Positions 17,597 to 25,972 of a stretch of 36,681 nt of DNA are shown here, piece after piece; within the stretch, counting starts at the first letter, position 1; every line of letters starts with the position of its first letter. The notes beneath the pieces were generated by a model. The model was given only the letters and a program-made list of their open reading frames with translations. It did not search any database and was not told the DNA's origin. The position numbers and the translations under genes are program-made. The DNA comes from JAIEPT01 sp038217425 (GTDB lineage Bacteria; Planctomycetota; Planctomycetia; Gemmatales; Gemmataceae): positions 1-36,681 of the forward strand of contig JBBQPM010000056.1 in NCBI GenBank assembly GCA_038217425.1, written 5' to 3'.

Positions 17597-18014
17597 GACT
17601 GGTCTCGTGCGGTTGTTTGGGTTCCACACCGGAGGGGGTGAGCTTGGGCATGGGCGCCGGGGCGATCGGCAGATCCGGCTCGGGGTCGAGGATCGGATCG
17701 ACGGTCGGTTCGCGGAGATCTTGCCAGACGCTGACGTCGAGCGTGCGGCGACTTCGGTACAGGACGAGGATCATGGCCAGGGCGATCGCCGCCTCGCACG
17801 CAGCGACGGTTAGGATGAACATCACCAGCGCCTGCCCGCCCAGATGGCCGCGAAAGCGGGAGAACGCCAGCAGGTTGATCGAGACCCCCTGCAGCATCAG
17901 CTCGGCGGAGAGAAACATGATGATCATGTTACGCCGCGTGAGAAAGCCGATCATGCCGAGGACGAAGAGCAGGGCGCCGACGATCAGGTAATTTTCCAGA
18001 GCGAGCGAACTCAT
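17589..18014 (-). CDS. nuoK: NADH-quinone oxidoreductase subunit K with C-terminal tail
   Basis: The 141-residue subunit has the three NuoK helices, with the conserved Glu residues in FLSAELMLQGVSIN and AACEAAIALAMILV. A tail of about 45 residues follows, rich in Pro, Asp and Glu (DPILDPEPDLPIAPAP), where most NuoK proteins end near 100 residues. The start overlaps the nuoJ stop as ATGA, and its own stop overlaps nuoL. Confidence 0.96.
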   Translation of the reverse strand: MSSLALENYLIVGALLFVLGMIGFLTRRNMIIMFLSAELMLQGVSINLLAFSRFRGHLGGQALVMFILTVAACEAAIALAMILVLYRSRRTLDVSVWQDLREPTVDPILDPEPDLPIAPAPMPKLTPSGVEPKQPHETSHV

Positions 18015-19060
18015 TTCAGATCCTCCGTGCTGCGCCGGCCGGCGATCACGATGGCGCCGATGGTGGCGACCAGAAGCAACACCCCGGCCAGCTCGAACGC
18101 CAGCAGGTATTCCGTGAACATCATTTTGCCGATGGCGCGAACGTTCTCGCGCGGCAGCACGGCATTCACCTGGTTGGCCGACGTCCCCTCCTCCGGCACG
18201 AGCAAGGGATGCAGCCGCAACAGACCCGAGAGACTGTTCGCATGGTCGTGGATCTTCTCGAGCTTGCGCTGCTTTTGAGATTCGTCCAGCTCGAGCCCGG
18301 AATCGCTCAACTCGGTGCGGAGGTTAACGAGGAAGTTCTGCAAGACTTTGTTCTTGCTAAATTCTTCTTGTTTGCCGAACTGTTCGTCGATGGCGTCGGC
18401 GAGCTTGAGCGCGGCCGGGAAATCGACGTCTTCCAATTTCGGCGTCCGGGAGAGGGCGTGAAGTTTCTGAGCGGCGTCGTAGGCGTCGCGGTTGAAGGGC
18501 TTGTCGAAGGTCCGGTCGTAAACGCCGACGAGCGCGATGAGCAGCACGAACCCCGCGAGGACGGCGAGGAACGGCTCGCGCGAAAGGAGGTCGGCGTTGC
18601 TGACGCCCGCTTGCTGAGCCAGCATGATGACGAAGAGGAAGGTCACGACGATGGCGCCCGCGTAGATGATGATCGTCGCCGCCATGAGCAGCGGGGCGGC
18701 CAGGAGCAGGAACAAGCCGCACGAGGCGAGGATGACCAGCGCGAACGACAGAGCCGCGTACACGGGATTGCTCTGCACAATCATGAGTGTGGCGCCGAGC
18801 ACGGCGAGTCCCGCGAAGACGTAAAAGAGCACGATTTCCGGGAGCGGTCCGACCCGATTGATCCACCACAGACCCGCGAGCGCCAGCGCCGCGCCCCCCA
18901 GAAGTCCGCCGGCGACGGGGGAGATGCGCCGCGCGCGCGGCAACAGGAGCAAGAGCGCCGCGGCCCCCAGGAGCACGGGGACCAGCACGGCCCAGTGATC
19001 GCGCAGGATCGCGTCGACCGAGAGCGAAACGGGCCTGGCTTGTGCGAAGAGCGAGGTCAT
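18011..19060 (-). CDS. nuoJ: NADH-quinone oxidoreductase subunit J, expanded
   Basis: At 349 residues this is about twice the E. coli length (184). The recognisable NuoJ core begins near residue 75 (EIVLFYVFAGLAVLGA, then NPVYAALSF and IIYAGAIVVTFLFVIML). Two extra membrane segments precede it (23-40 and 48-67). An insertion of about 128 mostly hydrophilic residues (about 181-308) separates helices 4 and 5 of the core; the last helix is at about 317-340. The ATG at 19060 overlaps the nuoI stop as ATGA, which fixes the start and shows the N-terminal extension is real. Confidence 0.93.
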   Translation of the reverse strand: MTSLFAQARPVSLSVDAILRDHWAVLVPVLLGAAALLLLLPRARRISPVAGGLLGGAALALAGLWWINRVGPLPEIVLFYVFAGLAVLGATLMIVQSNPVYAALSFALVILASCGLFLLLAAPLLMAATIIIYAGAIVVTFLFVIMLAQQAGVSNADLLSREPFLAVLAGFVLLIALVGVYDRTFDKPFNRDAYDAAQKLHALSRTPKLEDVDFPAALKLADAIDEQFGKQEEFSKNKVLQNFLVNLRTELSDSGLELDESQKQRKLEKIHDHANSLSGLLRLHPLLVPEEGTSANQVNAVLPRENVRAIGKMMFTEYLLAFELAGVLLLVATIGAIVIAGRRSTEDLK

Positions 19061-19617
19061 TTCAGCTCCACGTTCGGTTCGGAGGCGCACGACAGCGGGC
19101 CGGCGTGCGTACGCACCGGATCTTTGCCCATCTTCACCGTCTCATCGAAGACACTTAAGAGCTTTTCCTTGTCGTACATCATCTCTTCGCGGGAGAGGCC
19201 CGTGAGGTCGAACATCGACGTCAACTCAATGGCGTCGCAGGGACAGGCCTGTTCGCACATGCCGCAGGAGATGCAGCGGAGTTCGTCGATGACGAAGACT
19301 TCGGGATACTTCTCGCGGTCTTTCCAGGGCGAAGGGGCGGCGACGATGTCGATGCAGTGGGCCGGGCACGCGGTCGAGCACATGTAGCAGGCGACGCACT
19401 TGACGCGTCCTTGTTCGTCGCGGTTGAGCCGATGCACGCCCCGGTAGTTCGCGGGGAGTTCCGGCCGTTCTTCGGGGAACTGCTGCGTCACCGAGGGTTT
19501 GAACATGTGCTTGACGGTCGTCACCATGCCGTCGAAGATGGCCGGCAGGTAAAGACGGTCCAGGAGCCCCAGGGTCGGGGTCTTCACCCAGACGACGTCG
19601 GAATCGGCGATGGCCAT
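19057..19617 (-). CDS. nuoI: NADH-quinone oxidoreductase subunit I
   Basis: A 186-residue ferredoxin-like subunit of the peripheral arm with two 4Fe-4S motifs, CVACYMCSTACP and CISCGMCEQACP (clusters N6a and N6b), passing electrons from NuoG towards NuoB. The spacing between the motifs is typical. The Cys-containing tail LSCASEPNVELK is outside the usual core. It begins 10 bp after nuoH and overlaps nuoJ. Confidence 0.97.
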   Translation of the reverse strand: MAIADSDVVWVKTPTLGLLDRLYLPAIFDGMVTTVKHMFKPSVTQQFPEERPELPANYRGVHRLNRDEQGRVKCVACYMCSTACPAHCIDIVAAPSPWKDREKYPEVFVIDELRCISCGMCEQACPCDAIELTSMFDLTGLSREEMMYDKEKLLSVFDETVKMGKDPVRTHAGPLSCASEPNVELK

Positions 19618-19627
19618 GAGAATCTCC

Positions 19628-20764
19628 TTACGACTTCACGAGTTCGCGGACCGGCAGTTTGAACGGCACGGCCTTGATCATGCCGATGAGTAAAAACGTC
19701 ACGAGCGACCCTGGGAGCAAGATCCAGAGCGACAGCCCGAATTCCTTGACGAACATCACGCCGACGAGGTTGACCAGCGCCAGGGGGATCATGACCTTCC
19801 ACGCCAGGTTCATGAGTTGATCGAAGCGGAAGCGCGGAATGGTCCAGCGGATCACCATGTAGAAGAGGATCATGAGCGTCACTTTGACGGTGAAGACGGC
19901 GAGCTTGAGGAACCAGGGCGAATCCCCCTCGGCGATCCAGGGGAAGTGCCAGCCGCCGAAAAAGAGGATGACCATGAGGAAGCTGGTGGTGATCATGTGG
20001 CAATATTCGCCCAGGAAGAAGAGGGCGAGCTTCATGGCGTTGTATTCGGTGTGGTAGCCGCCGATGAGTTCCTGTTCGCATTCGGGGAGATCGAACGGCA
20101 GCCGATTGCACTCGGCGAACGCGGAGGTCATGAAGATGACGAAGGCGAGCGGTTGGATCGCGATGAACCAGACGCCGGTCGCCTGTTTCCAGATAACGGT
20201 TTCGAGGTTGAGCGAGCCGGTGAGGAGGACGACGCCGAGAACGGAGAGCCCCAGCGGAATTTCGTAGCTGATGATCTGGGCGCTGGAGCGGAGGGCGCCG
20301 AGGATGGAGTACTTGTTATTGGCGGACCAGCCGCCGAGGATGATGCCGTAAACGGCGAGGCTGGAGACGGCGAAGATGAAGAGAATGCCAATATCGACGT
20401 TCTTGGCGATGATGAACTGATAGCCGCTGGCATAGTTGGCGGAGCCGATCGGATCGGTGGGTCCGAAGGGGACGACGGCGAAGGCGAGGAAGGCGGTGAC
20501 GAGGGCGATGCAGGGGGCGAGGAGGAAGATGAACTTATCGACGTACTTGGGGATGATGTCTTCTTTGAGGAGGAACTTGAGGCCGTCGGCGAGCACCTGG
20601 AGGAGTCCGAAGGGCCCGACGCGATTGGGGCCGATGCGATCCTGCATGTAGGCGCAGACTTTGCGTTCGACGAAAACGAGGAAGCCGCAGGTGCCCTGAA
20701 GGATGCCGAAGACGGCGAGGATGGTGAGGAGGACGGGCCAATTTTCGGTGACGTATGCGATCAT
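19628..20764 (-). CDS. nuoH: NADH-quinone oxidoreductase subunit H
   Basis: This 378-residue membrane subunit forms the quinone chamber. Landmarks are FVERKVCAYMQDRIGPNRVGP, LADGLKFLLKEDIIP, and FDLPECEQELIGGYHTEYN. About eight helices are visible. The start at 20764 is set by the first helix (IAYVTENWPVLLTILAVFG). No good Shine-Dalgarno is visible before it, and the in-frame extension upstream is only the palindrome read through. A long hairpin element lies between it and nuoG. Confidence 0.96.
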   Translation of the reverse strand: MIAYVTENWPVLLTILAVFGILQGTCGFLVFVERKVCAYMQDRIGPNRVGPFGLLQVLADGLKFLLKEDIIPKYVDKFIFLLAPCIALVTAFLAFAVVPFGPTDPIGSANYASGYQFIIAKNVDIGILFIFAVSSLAVYGIILGGWSANNKYSILGALRSSAQIISYEIPLGLSVLGVVLLTGSLNLETVIWKQATGVWFIAIQPLAFVIFMTSAFAECNRLPFDLPECEQELIGGYHTEYNAMKLALFFLGEYCHMITTSFLMVILFFGGWHFPWIAEGDSPWFLKLAVFTVKVTLMILFYMVIRWTIPRFRFDQLMNLAWKVMIPLALVNLVGVMFVKEFGLSLWILLPGSLVTFLLIGMIKAVPFKLPVRELVKS

Positions 20765-20798
20765 ATGGAGTCGGTATAAAATTTCGCTGGTTAAAAAC

Positions 20799-20887
20799 AA
20801 GCCCCGGGGTGAGGTACTCCGAACCCCGGGGATTACTCCTTGCGGACGCGATATCCCCGGGGTTCGGAGTACCTCACCCCGGGGCTT
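20799..20887. repeat. Long perfect palindrome (GTGAGGTACTCC family), copy 1
   Basis: A perfect 35-bp inverted repeat pairs 20799-20833 with 20853-20887 around a 19-nt loop, in the 130-bp nuoG/nuoH gap. Each arm holds the GGGGTGAGGTACTCCGAACC core, and can also fold on itself (CCCCGGGGT with ACCCCGGGG). The loop, CCTTGCGGACGCGATAT, resembles the loops of the copies at 22561-22648 and 25973-26062. In the transcript it would form a very stable hairpin. Confidence 0.95.
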
Positions 20888-20894
20888 CATGAAT

Positions 20895-22541
20895 TTACTT
20901 GAGCCGGACGCCGTGTTCGCCGAGGTTACCCTGGCCGATGGCGGCGAAGGCGGGGACTTCCTTGGCGAGTTCCGCGCGAAGGGTCTGGGCGTGGAGCAGG
21001 CCGCGCCGTTCCAGGAGGTCGGCGAAGATTTGGCCGTCGGTTCGGCCGATGGAACCGGGCCTCACCGCGTAGTGAATCGCCTGGCACAGCCCCGCGTGGT
21101 TCACGAACGCGCCGTCCTTTTCCGCAAATGTCGAAGCCGGCAACACGTAGTCGGCGAGCGCGGAGACGTTCGACGGCAGCAGATCCTGCACGATCAGCGT
21201 GCCGACTTTCTGCAACGGCGCCAACATTTGCTCGTTCGCCCACGGCCCGACCCGCGGCGAATACCCGGCCGTCAGGTACAAGCCTTGCAACTCGCCCGCT
21301 TCCGCATCGCGAACGGCTCGTTCGAAGGGGAGCACTTCGCCCTGGAAATGTTGCAGGATCATCTCGACGCCGCGCCGGTTCGGCGCCTTCTCCGCACGGA
21401 TCGTGAACGTGATCGGCGGGATCGGTTTGCCGTTACGGTCCTGCGGATACTGGTCGTCCTGACCGATCACGGGGACGTGGCCCAGATACAAGCGAGCCTT
21501 GCCCGAAAAATCGCGCATCATCTTCGCGAGTAGATACGCCTCTTCGCACGTCAGCCAGGGCGAGATCACCGCCCCCAGGGCGTTCGGCTTTCGCTTGCCG
21601 ATCTCTTTCAGCTCCGAGCGAATCATGGGGAGCACCTTCTCCCACGCGCTCGCTTCTTGCCCCTGCTTCGTCTTGACGATCGGCTGCTGAAGCCGCTCCT
21701 TGGCGTTCACATACGAATAATCGAAACGCCCCTCGTCGCACATGAAGTATCCTTGCGCCTGCGGGTTCTCGCGCGGACGCAGACGATAGACGATGTCTTT
21801 GTTGTAATCGACCGTGATGCTGCAACCGGTGCTGCAGCCCGGGCACACGCTCTCCTTCTCCTTGAGAAACCACACCCGCTGCTTATAAAGAAAATCCTTA
21901 CTGCACAAGGCGCCCACCGGGCACAGGTCGACGACGTTGCCGGCGAGTTTGTTGTTCACCGGCTCGCCCGGGAAGATGTCGATCTCCGCGTGATGCCCCC
22001 GGCTAATCACCTGCAGTTCGCTGGTACCGGAGATCTCGCGGGTGAAGCGGACGCAGCGCGAGCACATGATGCAGCGATCCGCGAACAGCGTGATCTGCTC
22101 GCCAATGTAATCCTTGTTGGGCGGAAGATTCTTCTCGTCGATCATTCGGCTATTGGCGCGGCCGTGCTCGAACGTGTAATCCTGCAGTTTGCACTCGCCC
22201 GCCTTGTCGCACACGGGGCAGTCGAGCGGATGGTTCAGCAGCAGCGATTCGAGCGTCTGCTGCTGCGCCCACTTCGCTCTCTCGCTGTTGGTGAACATCA
22301 CCGTGCCGTCCTTGGCGGGCGTCTGGCAGGCGGGGACGACGCGCGGCTGCATGGCGATCGTTCCGTCGGGTTTCTTCTCGCCGACCTCGACCAGGCACAT
22401 CCGGCAGCTGGCGACCACGCTGAGCGACGGATGCCAGCAGTAATGCGGGATCTCGACGTCCACCTTGGCCGCGGCCTGCACGAGATTGATCTTCTCGCTG
22501 CCGATATCGACCGCTTTGTCATTCACGAACACGACAGCCAT
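20895..22541 (-). CDS. nuoG: NADH-quinone oxidoreductase subunit G, short form
   Basis: The 548-residue peripheral-arm subunit has four cluster motifs in order: 2Fe-2S (CWHPSLSVVASCRMC then CQTP), the His-ligated N5 (HPLDCPVCDKAGEC), the next 4Fe-4S cluster (CIMCSRC with CPVGAL), and a fourth site CPGCSTGC followed by Cys 27 residues later, the pattern of cluster N7. The molybdopterin-family C-terminal part is reduced (about 300 residues) compared with E. coli NuoG, which is around 900 residues long. The ATG at 22541 follows an AAGGTGA ribosome site. Palindromic elements lie on both sides of the gene. Confidence 0.95.
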   Translation of the reverse strand: MAVVFVNDKAVDIGSEKINLVQAAAKVDVEIPHYCWHPSLSVVASCRMCLVEVGEKKPDGTIAMQPRVVPACQTPAKDGTVMFTNSERAKWAQQQTLESLLLNHPLDCPVCDKAGECKLQDYTFEHGRANSRMIDEKNLPPNKDYIGEQITLFADRCIMCSRCVRFTREISGTSELQVISRGHHAEIDIFPGEPVNNKLAGNVVDLCPVGALCSKDFLYKQRVWFLKEKESVCPGCSTGCSITVDYNKDIVYRLRPRENPQAQGYFMCDEGRFDYSYVNAKERLQQPIVKTKQGQEASAWEKVLPMIRSELKEIGKRKPNALGAVISPWLTCEEAYLLAKMMRDFSGKARLYLGHVPVIGQDDQYPQDRNGKPIPPITFTIRAEKAPNRRGVEMILQHFQGEVLPFERAVRDAEAGELQGLYLTAGYSPRVGPWANEQMLAPLQKVGTLIVQDLLPSNVSALADYVLPASTFAEKDGAFVNHAGLCQAIHYAVRPGSIGRTDGQIFADLLERRGLLHAQTLRAELAKEVPAFAAIGQGNLGEHGVRLK

Positions 22542-22560
22542 GAAAATCACCTTCCGCCCA

Positions 22561-22648
22561 AAAGCCCAGGGGTGAGGTACTCCGAACCCCTGGGATTCGT
22601 CTTGCAAGCGTTGATCCCAGGGGTTCGGAGTACCTCACCCTGGGCTTT
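22561..22648. repeat. Long palindrome (GTGAGGTACTCC family), copy 2
   Basis: The arms at 22561-22596 and 22614-22648 match over about 35 bp; the right arm lacks one C of a CCCC run. The loop contains CTTGCAAGCGTTGA. It fills the gap between the TIGR03067-like gene and nuoG. Compared with copy 1 the outer stem is CCCAGGGG rather than CCCCGGGG. Confidence 0.95.
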
Positions 22649-22655
22649 GCTGGCG

Positions 22656-23078
22656 CTATTGCCGCTTCAGTTCCAGATACGTCCAGTGCGTGTTCTCCAC
22701 GGTCGAGAACGAGTTCGGCCGCTCCTTCACGCCTTCCGAACGGCTATTGAGGCAAATTCGCCAAGTTCCGTCCTTCAACTCGTAAATCCCTTCGAACAGG
22801 CGATTGCCCTCGCCCTTCAAATCGAGCGACTTGGGCGTGATCTCGGCGCCCAGATCGACGATCGCGAACTCCGTCTTGACGTTCAGCGTCAGCTTCTTTC
22901 CCTTCACGTCGAGCAGGATATTCTGCTTGTCGACCCCCTCGATGTTGTTTCCCAAATACGTCAGTGCGACCACGTGCCACTTGCCTTGCAAGCCTTCGAG
23001 ATCTTTCTCCGCCGGGCTCTGCGCGTGGCCGAGACCGGCTCCAAGCAAACCGACCAAACAGACGACGATTCGAGCCAT
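22656..23078 (-). CDS. Exported small protein, TIGR03067-like
   Basis: The 140-residue product has a signal peptide (about residues 1-20, ending GLGHAQ) and a mature domain starting EKDLEGLQGKWHVVALTYLGN. That opening, the KLTL..VKTEF strands and the ELKDGTWRICLN segment match the planctomycete-enriched TIGR03067 family, whose function is unknown. It should be periplasmic. GGGAGG lies before the ATG at 23078, overlapping the stop of the upstream zinc-ribbon gene, so the two are translationally coupled. It sits inside the complex I operon between nuoF and nuoG. Confidence 0.75.
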   Translation of the reverse strand: MARIVVCLVGLLGAGLGHAQSPAEKDLEGLQGKWHVVALTYLGNNIEGVDKQNILLDVKGKKLTLNVKTEFAIVDLGAEITPKSLDLKGEGNRLFEGIYELKDGTWRICLNSRSEGVKERPNSFSTVENTHWTYLELKRQ

Positions 23079-23089
23079 GGCGAACCTCC

Positions 23090-24118
23090 CTATTTGCTCA
23101 TGAGTTTGATGAACGCATCCTCTTCGATTTCCTGAACGCTGTTGTTGACCGCGACCCAACGTTTACCGTTGCCGTCGGCGAAAGCCTCGTAGGCGATTAC
23201 TTTCGAATCGACGTCGTCGCGGCGCAAATTCCAGTGGACGACGATCTCGTTGTTGGCGATCGCCTGGACGAATTCGGGGGGATACGTCGCGAGCAAATCC
23301 TGGAGCTTGCTCGGGGACTTGCCCTTGTCGAAAGCGTAGGCGGCGTAGTCCAAGCCCAGAGCGCGGAGCCATTGCTGGACTTTGAGACGTTCCTTGAAGC
23401 GCGAGATGCCGATCTTGGGCACGAACGCCGGCTTGGACTGCGGGTCGCCGCCGGCTTGCGTTCCCAGGACACGCGGCGTGCGGTTGAAGGTCTCCTCGTC
23501 CATCTCGAGGAACTTTCGGTCCCCCATGATGACGGCGCGTTTGGACTTCGTCGCCTCGGTCTCGTACGCCAGCACGGTGTTGGAAACTCCGTCCGGGACT
23601 TTGTTGAGATCCATGCCGCCGAAGGGGACGACGATCCACTTCTTTTCCTCCACCAACTCGACGACGCGTGCGTCGCCCGCCAGCTGCATTTCGCCCAGAT
23701 CCTTGGGCCCTCGGCTATGCTTGTCGCTAAACATGGCGTATCCGTTCGCGATCTTCGTGAGGATTTCCTTGGCCTCGTTCAGTTCGATCGTCCGCGGCTT
23801 GCTCCGGCCTTTCTCCAGCTTTTCCTGCTCCGCCTTTTCGACGTTCTGTCGCGCCTTGGGGGTGAAGATCACGTAGACGATGATGAGCAAAATCAGCGTG
23901 ACGACGCCGACGATGCTGCCGCCGATGAGGGCTGCGTTGTTCTGCTTTTTTTTGCCCTTGCGCGGCTCGAGTTCCTCGCCCTCGTCGTCGTCGATACTCA
24001 GCGGTACGGGGACGAGCACGGGGCTTTTGCAATGCATGCAGGCGACGCGCTTGCCGGCCCACTTCTCGTTGAGCGAGAGCTGCTTGCGGCACTTCGGACA
24101 TTGGATCGCGATGGCCAT
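23090..24118 (-). CDS. Zinc-ribbon single-pass membrane protein, unknown function
   Basis: The 342-residue protein begins with a CPKC...CMHC zinc ribbon (about residues 7-30) followed by an acidic then Lys-rich linker. One membrane helix (about 59-80) follows, and then a large soluble domain. That domain is predicted to be outside the membrane or periplasmic, with a DUF-like repeated pattern of short strands. I do not recognise it. The ATG at 24118 lies 11 bp after the nuoF stop. Its own stop falls in the ribosome site of the TIGR03067-like gene, so nuoF, this gene and the next are one unit. Confidence 0.75.
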   Translation of the reverse strand: MAIAIQCPKCRKQLSLNEKWAGKRVACMHCKSPVLVPVPLSIDDDEGEELEPRKGKKKQNNAALIGGSIVGVVTLILLIIVYVIFTPKARQNVEKAEQEKLEKGRSKPRTIELNEAKEILTKIANGYAMFSDKHSRGPKDLGEMQLAGDARVVELVEEKKWIVVPFGGMDLNKVPDGVSNTVLAYETEATKSKRAVIMGDRKFLEMDEETFNRTPRVLGTQAGGDPQSKPAFVPKIGISRFKERLKVQQWLRALGLDYAAYAFDKGKSPSKLQDLLATYPPEFVQAIANNEIVVHWNLRRDDVDSKVIAYEAFADGNGKRWVAVNNSVQEIEEDAFIKLMSK

Positions 24119-24129
24119 GCTCGTCTCTC

Positions 24130-25467
24130 TTAGTGAGCCCCCACCATCTGTAACGAAGCCGCCCGGCTCTTTTCGCCGGTACGGATGAACGATTCGAGTT
24201 CGGGCCGAAACTTCGCCAGGGCGTTCTTGATCGGCCAGCCGGCGCCGTCCGCCAATCCGCAGATCGTGGTCCCCGGCATGATGCCGATCGACTTTGAAAC
24301 GTCTTCCAAAATCTTCAAATCCTCGAGTCGGCCCTGTCCGCGCCGCAGCCGATCCATGATCTTCCACATCCAGCCCGTCCCCTCCCGGCACGGCGTACAT
24401 TGGCCGCACGACTCATGGGCGAAGAACCGCGTGATGTTGAAGAGGACGTCCGGGATCGTCGTCTGATCGTCGAAGATCGTCACCGCCGCGGTGCCGAGGC
24501 CGAGACAGCCGACGCGACCGGGGCCGTTGAAGTCGAGCGGCGTGTCGAACTCCGCTTCGGTCATGATGCCCATGCTGATGCCGCCGGGAATCGCTCCCTT
24601 GGCCTTGCGACCCTTCCACACGCCGCCGCCGTGCTTCTCGACGAGTTCGCGGACCGTCACGCCCAGCGGCAGTTCGACGCAGCAGGGCGTGTTGACGTGT
24701 CCCGAGATGCAGTAGAGCTTCGGCCCGTAGCTGCCGGCGTCGCGCGGATTCTTCGGATCCGGGGCGATGCCGATCGACTTGAACCAGTCGACGCCGCGAT
24801 CGACAATGTGCGTGACGCAGGCGAGCGTCTCGACGTTATTAACGATGGTCGGCTTGCGGAAGGCGCCCTCGATGGCCGGGAACGGCGGCTTGATGCGCGG
24901 CCAACCGCGTTTGCCTTCGAGAGATTCGATCAGCCCCGTCTCTTCGCCGCAGATGTACGCGCCGGCGCCGCGATGCAGGAAGATGTCGCAGGAGAAATCC
25001 TTGCCGAGGATGTTTTTACCGAGCAGATTGTTCGCATAGAGTTCGTCGATGGCCCGCTGCAGATTGCGATACGCCTTGCCGTACTCGTAGCGCAGGTAGA
25101 AGTAAGCCCGTGAGGACTTGATGGCATAGCAGGCGATGAGGATCCCTTCGAGCACCTGATGCGGATCCTCTTCCATGAGGATGCGGTTGTTGAAGGTACA
25201 GGGTTCGGATTCGTCGGCGTTGATGCAGAGGTAGATCGGGCCCGGATGGTCCTTGGGGAGGAAGGTCCACTTGAGGCCGCAGGGGAAGCCCGCGCCGCCG
25301 CGGCCGCGCAGGCCGGAGGTCTTGACGAGATCGACGACCTGAGCGGGGGCCATGTCGTTGAGCGCTTTGGCGAACGCGGAATAGCCGCCGTCGGCGCGGT
25401 AGGCGTCCAGGAAGGGGTCGGCCTTCTTCTGGATGCGTTTCAGGAGGACGGGTTCGAATTCTGCCAT
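24130..25467 (-). CDS. nuoF: NADH-quinone oxidoreductase subunit F
   Basis: The 445-residue NADH-oxidising flavoprotein of complex I. The FMN/NADH region is seen in GLRGRGGAGFPCGLKW and NADESEPCTFNNRILM, the glycine-rich GAGAYICGEETGLIESLEG follows, and cluster N3 is ligated by ESCGQCTPCREG plus the Cys of TTICGLADG. I chose ATG at 25467; a GTG two codons upstream is also near the AGGA ribosome site. nuoE ends 15 bp upstream, matching the usual NuoE/NuoF pairing. Confidence 0.97.
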   Translation of the reverse strand: MAEFEPVLLKRIQKKADPFLDAYRADGGYSAFAKALNDMAPAQVVDLVKTSGLRGRGGAGFPCGLKWTFLPKDHPGPIYLCINADESEPCTFNNRILMEEDPHQVLEGILIACYAIKSSRAYFYLRYEYGKAYRNLQRAIDELYANNLLGKNILGKDFSCDIFLHRGAGAYICGEETGLIESLEGKRGWPRIKPPFPAIEGAFRKPTIVNNVETLACVTHIVDRGVDWFKSIGIAPDPKNPRDAGSYGPKLYCISGHVNTPCCVELPLGVTVRELVEKHGGGVWKGRKAKGAIPGGISMGIMTEAEFDTPLDFNGPGRVGCLGLGTAAVTIFDDQTTIPDVLFNITRFFAHESCGQCTPCREGTGWMWKIMDRLRRGQGRLEDLKILEDVSKSIGIMPGTTICGLADGAGWPIKNALAKFRPELESFIRTGEKSRAASLQMVGAH

Positions 25468-25482
25468 AATCACAATTTCCTA

Positions 25483-25962
25483 TTAGCGCGACAATTCGCC
25501 CACGAGCGCGTCGGCCATCTCGGTCGTCACGTTGTGGCGATGCTCATCGTTGATCATCACCGCCGGGGCTCCCTCGCACGCCCCCAGACATTCCGCGAAC
25601 TCGAGCGTGATCTTGCCGTCCTTCGTCTTGCCGCCGGGCTGCACGCCGAGCTTGTGGCAAAAGTGGTTGAGCAGTTCCTCGCCGCCGCGCAGGTCGCACG
25701 CCAAACTTCGGCACACCCAGAGACGCGTCTCCGCGAGGGGATTATGTTCTTCGCGGAAGAACTCGTAAAAGGTCATGGTGTCGTGCACCTGGGCGGGCGC
25801 CAGGTCGAGCATGGCCGCGATTTCCTTGATCGCCTCGCGCGGCACGCAGCGCAGCTCATCGTGCACCAGATGCAGCGCCGGCAGCGTGACCGCCTGCTTG
25901 CTCGGATAGCGCGGGATGTACGCTTCGATCTTCTTCCGCAAGGCTTCACTGAGGAATGCCAT
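25483..25962 (-). CDS. nuoE: NADH-quinone oxidoreductase subunit E
   Basis: A 159-residue thioredoxin-like subunit that holds the 2Fe-2S cluster N1a. The four ligands are seen in CRSLAC and CLGAC. PALHLVHDELRCVP, LAPAQVHDTMTFYEFF and the GAPAVMINDEH blocks are standard. The ATG at 25962 is preceded by GGGGG; the open frame continues upstream only into the palindrome. The gene is followed closely by nuoF. Confidence 0.97.
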   Translation of the reverse strand: MAFLSEALRKKIEAYIPRYPSKQAVTLPALHLVHDELRCVPREAIKEIAAMLDLAPAQVHDTMTFYEFFREEHNPLAETRLWVCRSLACDLRGGEELLNHFCHKLGVQPGGKTKDGKITLEFAECLGACEGAPAVMINDEHRHNVTTEMADALVGELSR

Positions 25963-25972
25963 ATCGGCCCCC

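Noticed and set aside
20765..20890. N-terminal extension of NuoH
   Set aside because: It translates the palindromic element; the NuoH family starts with the helix that follows ATG 20764.
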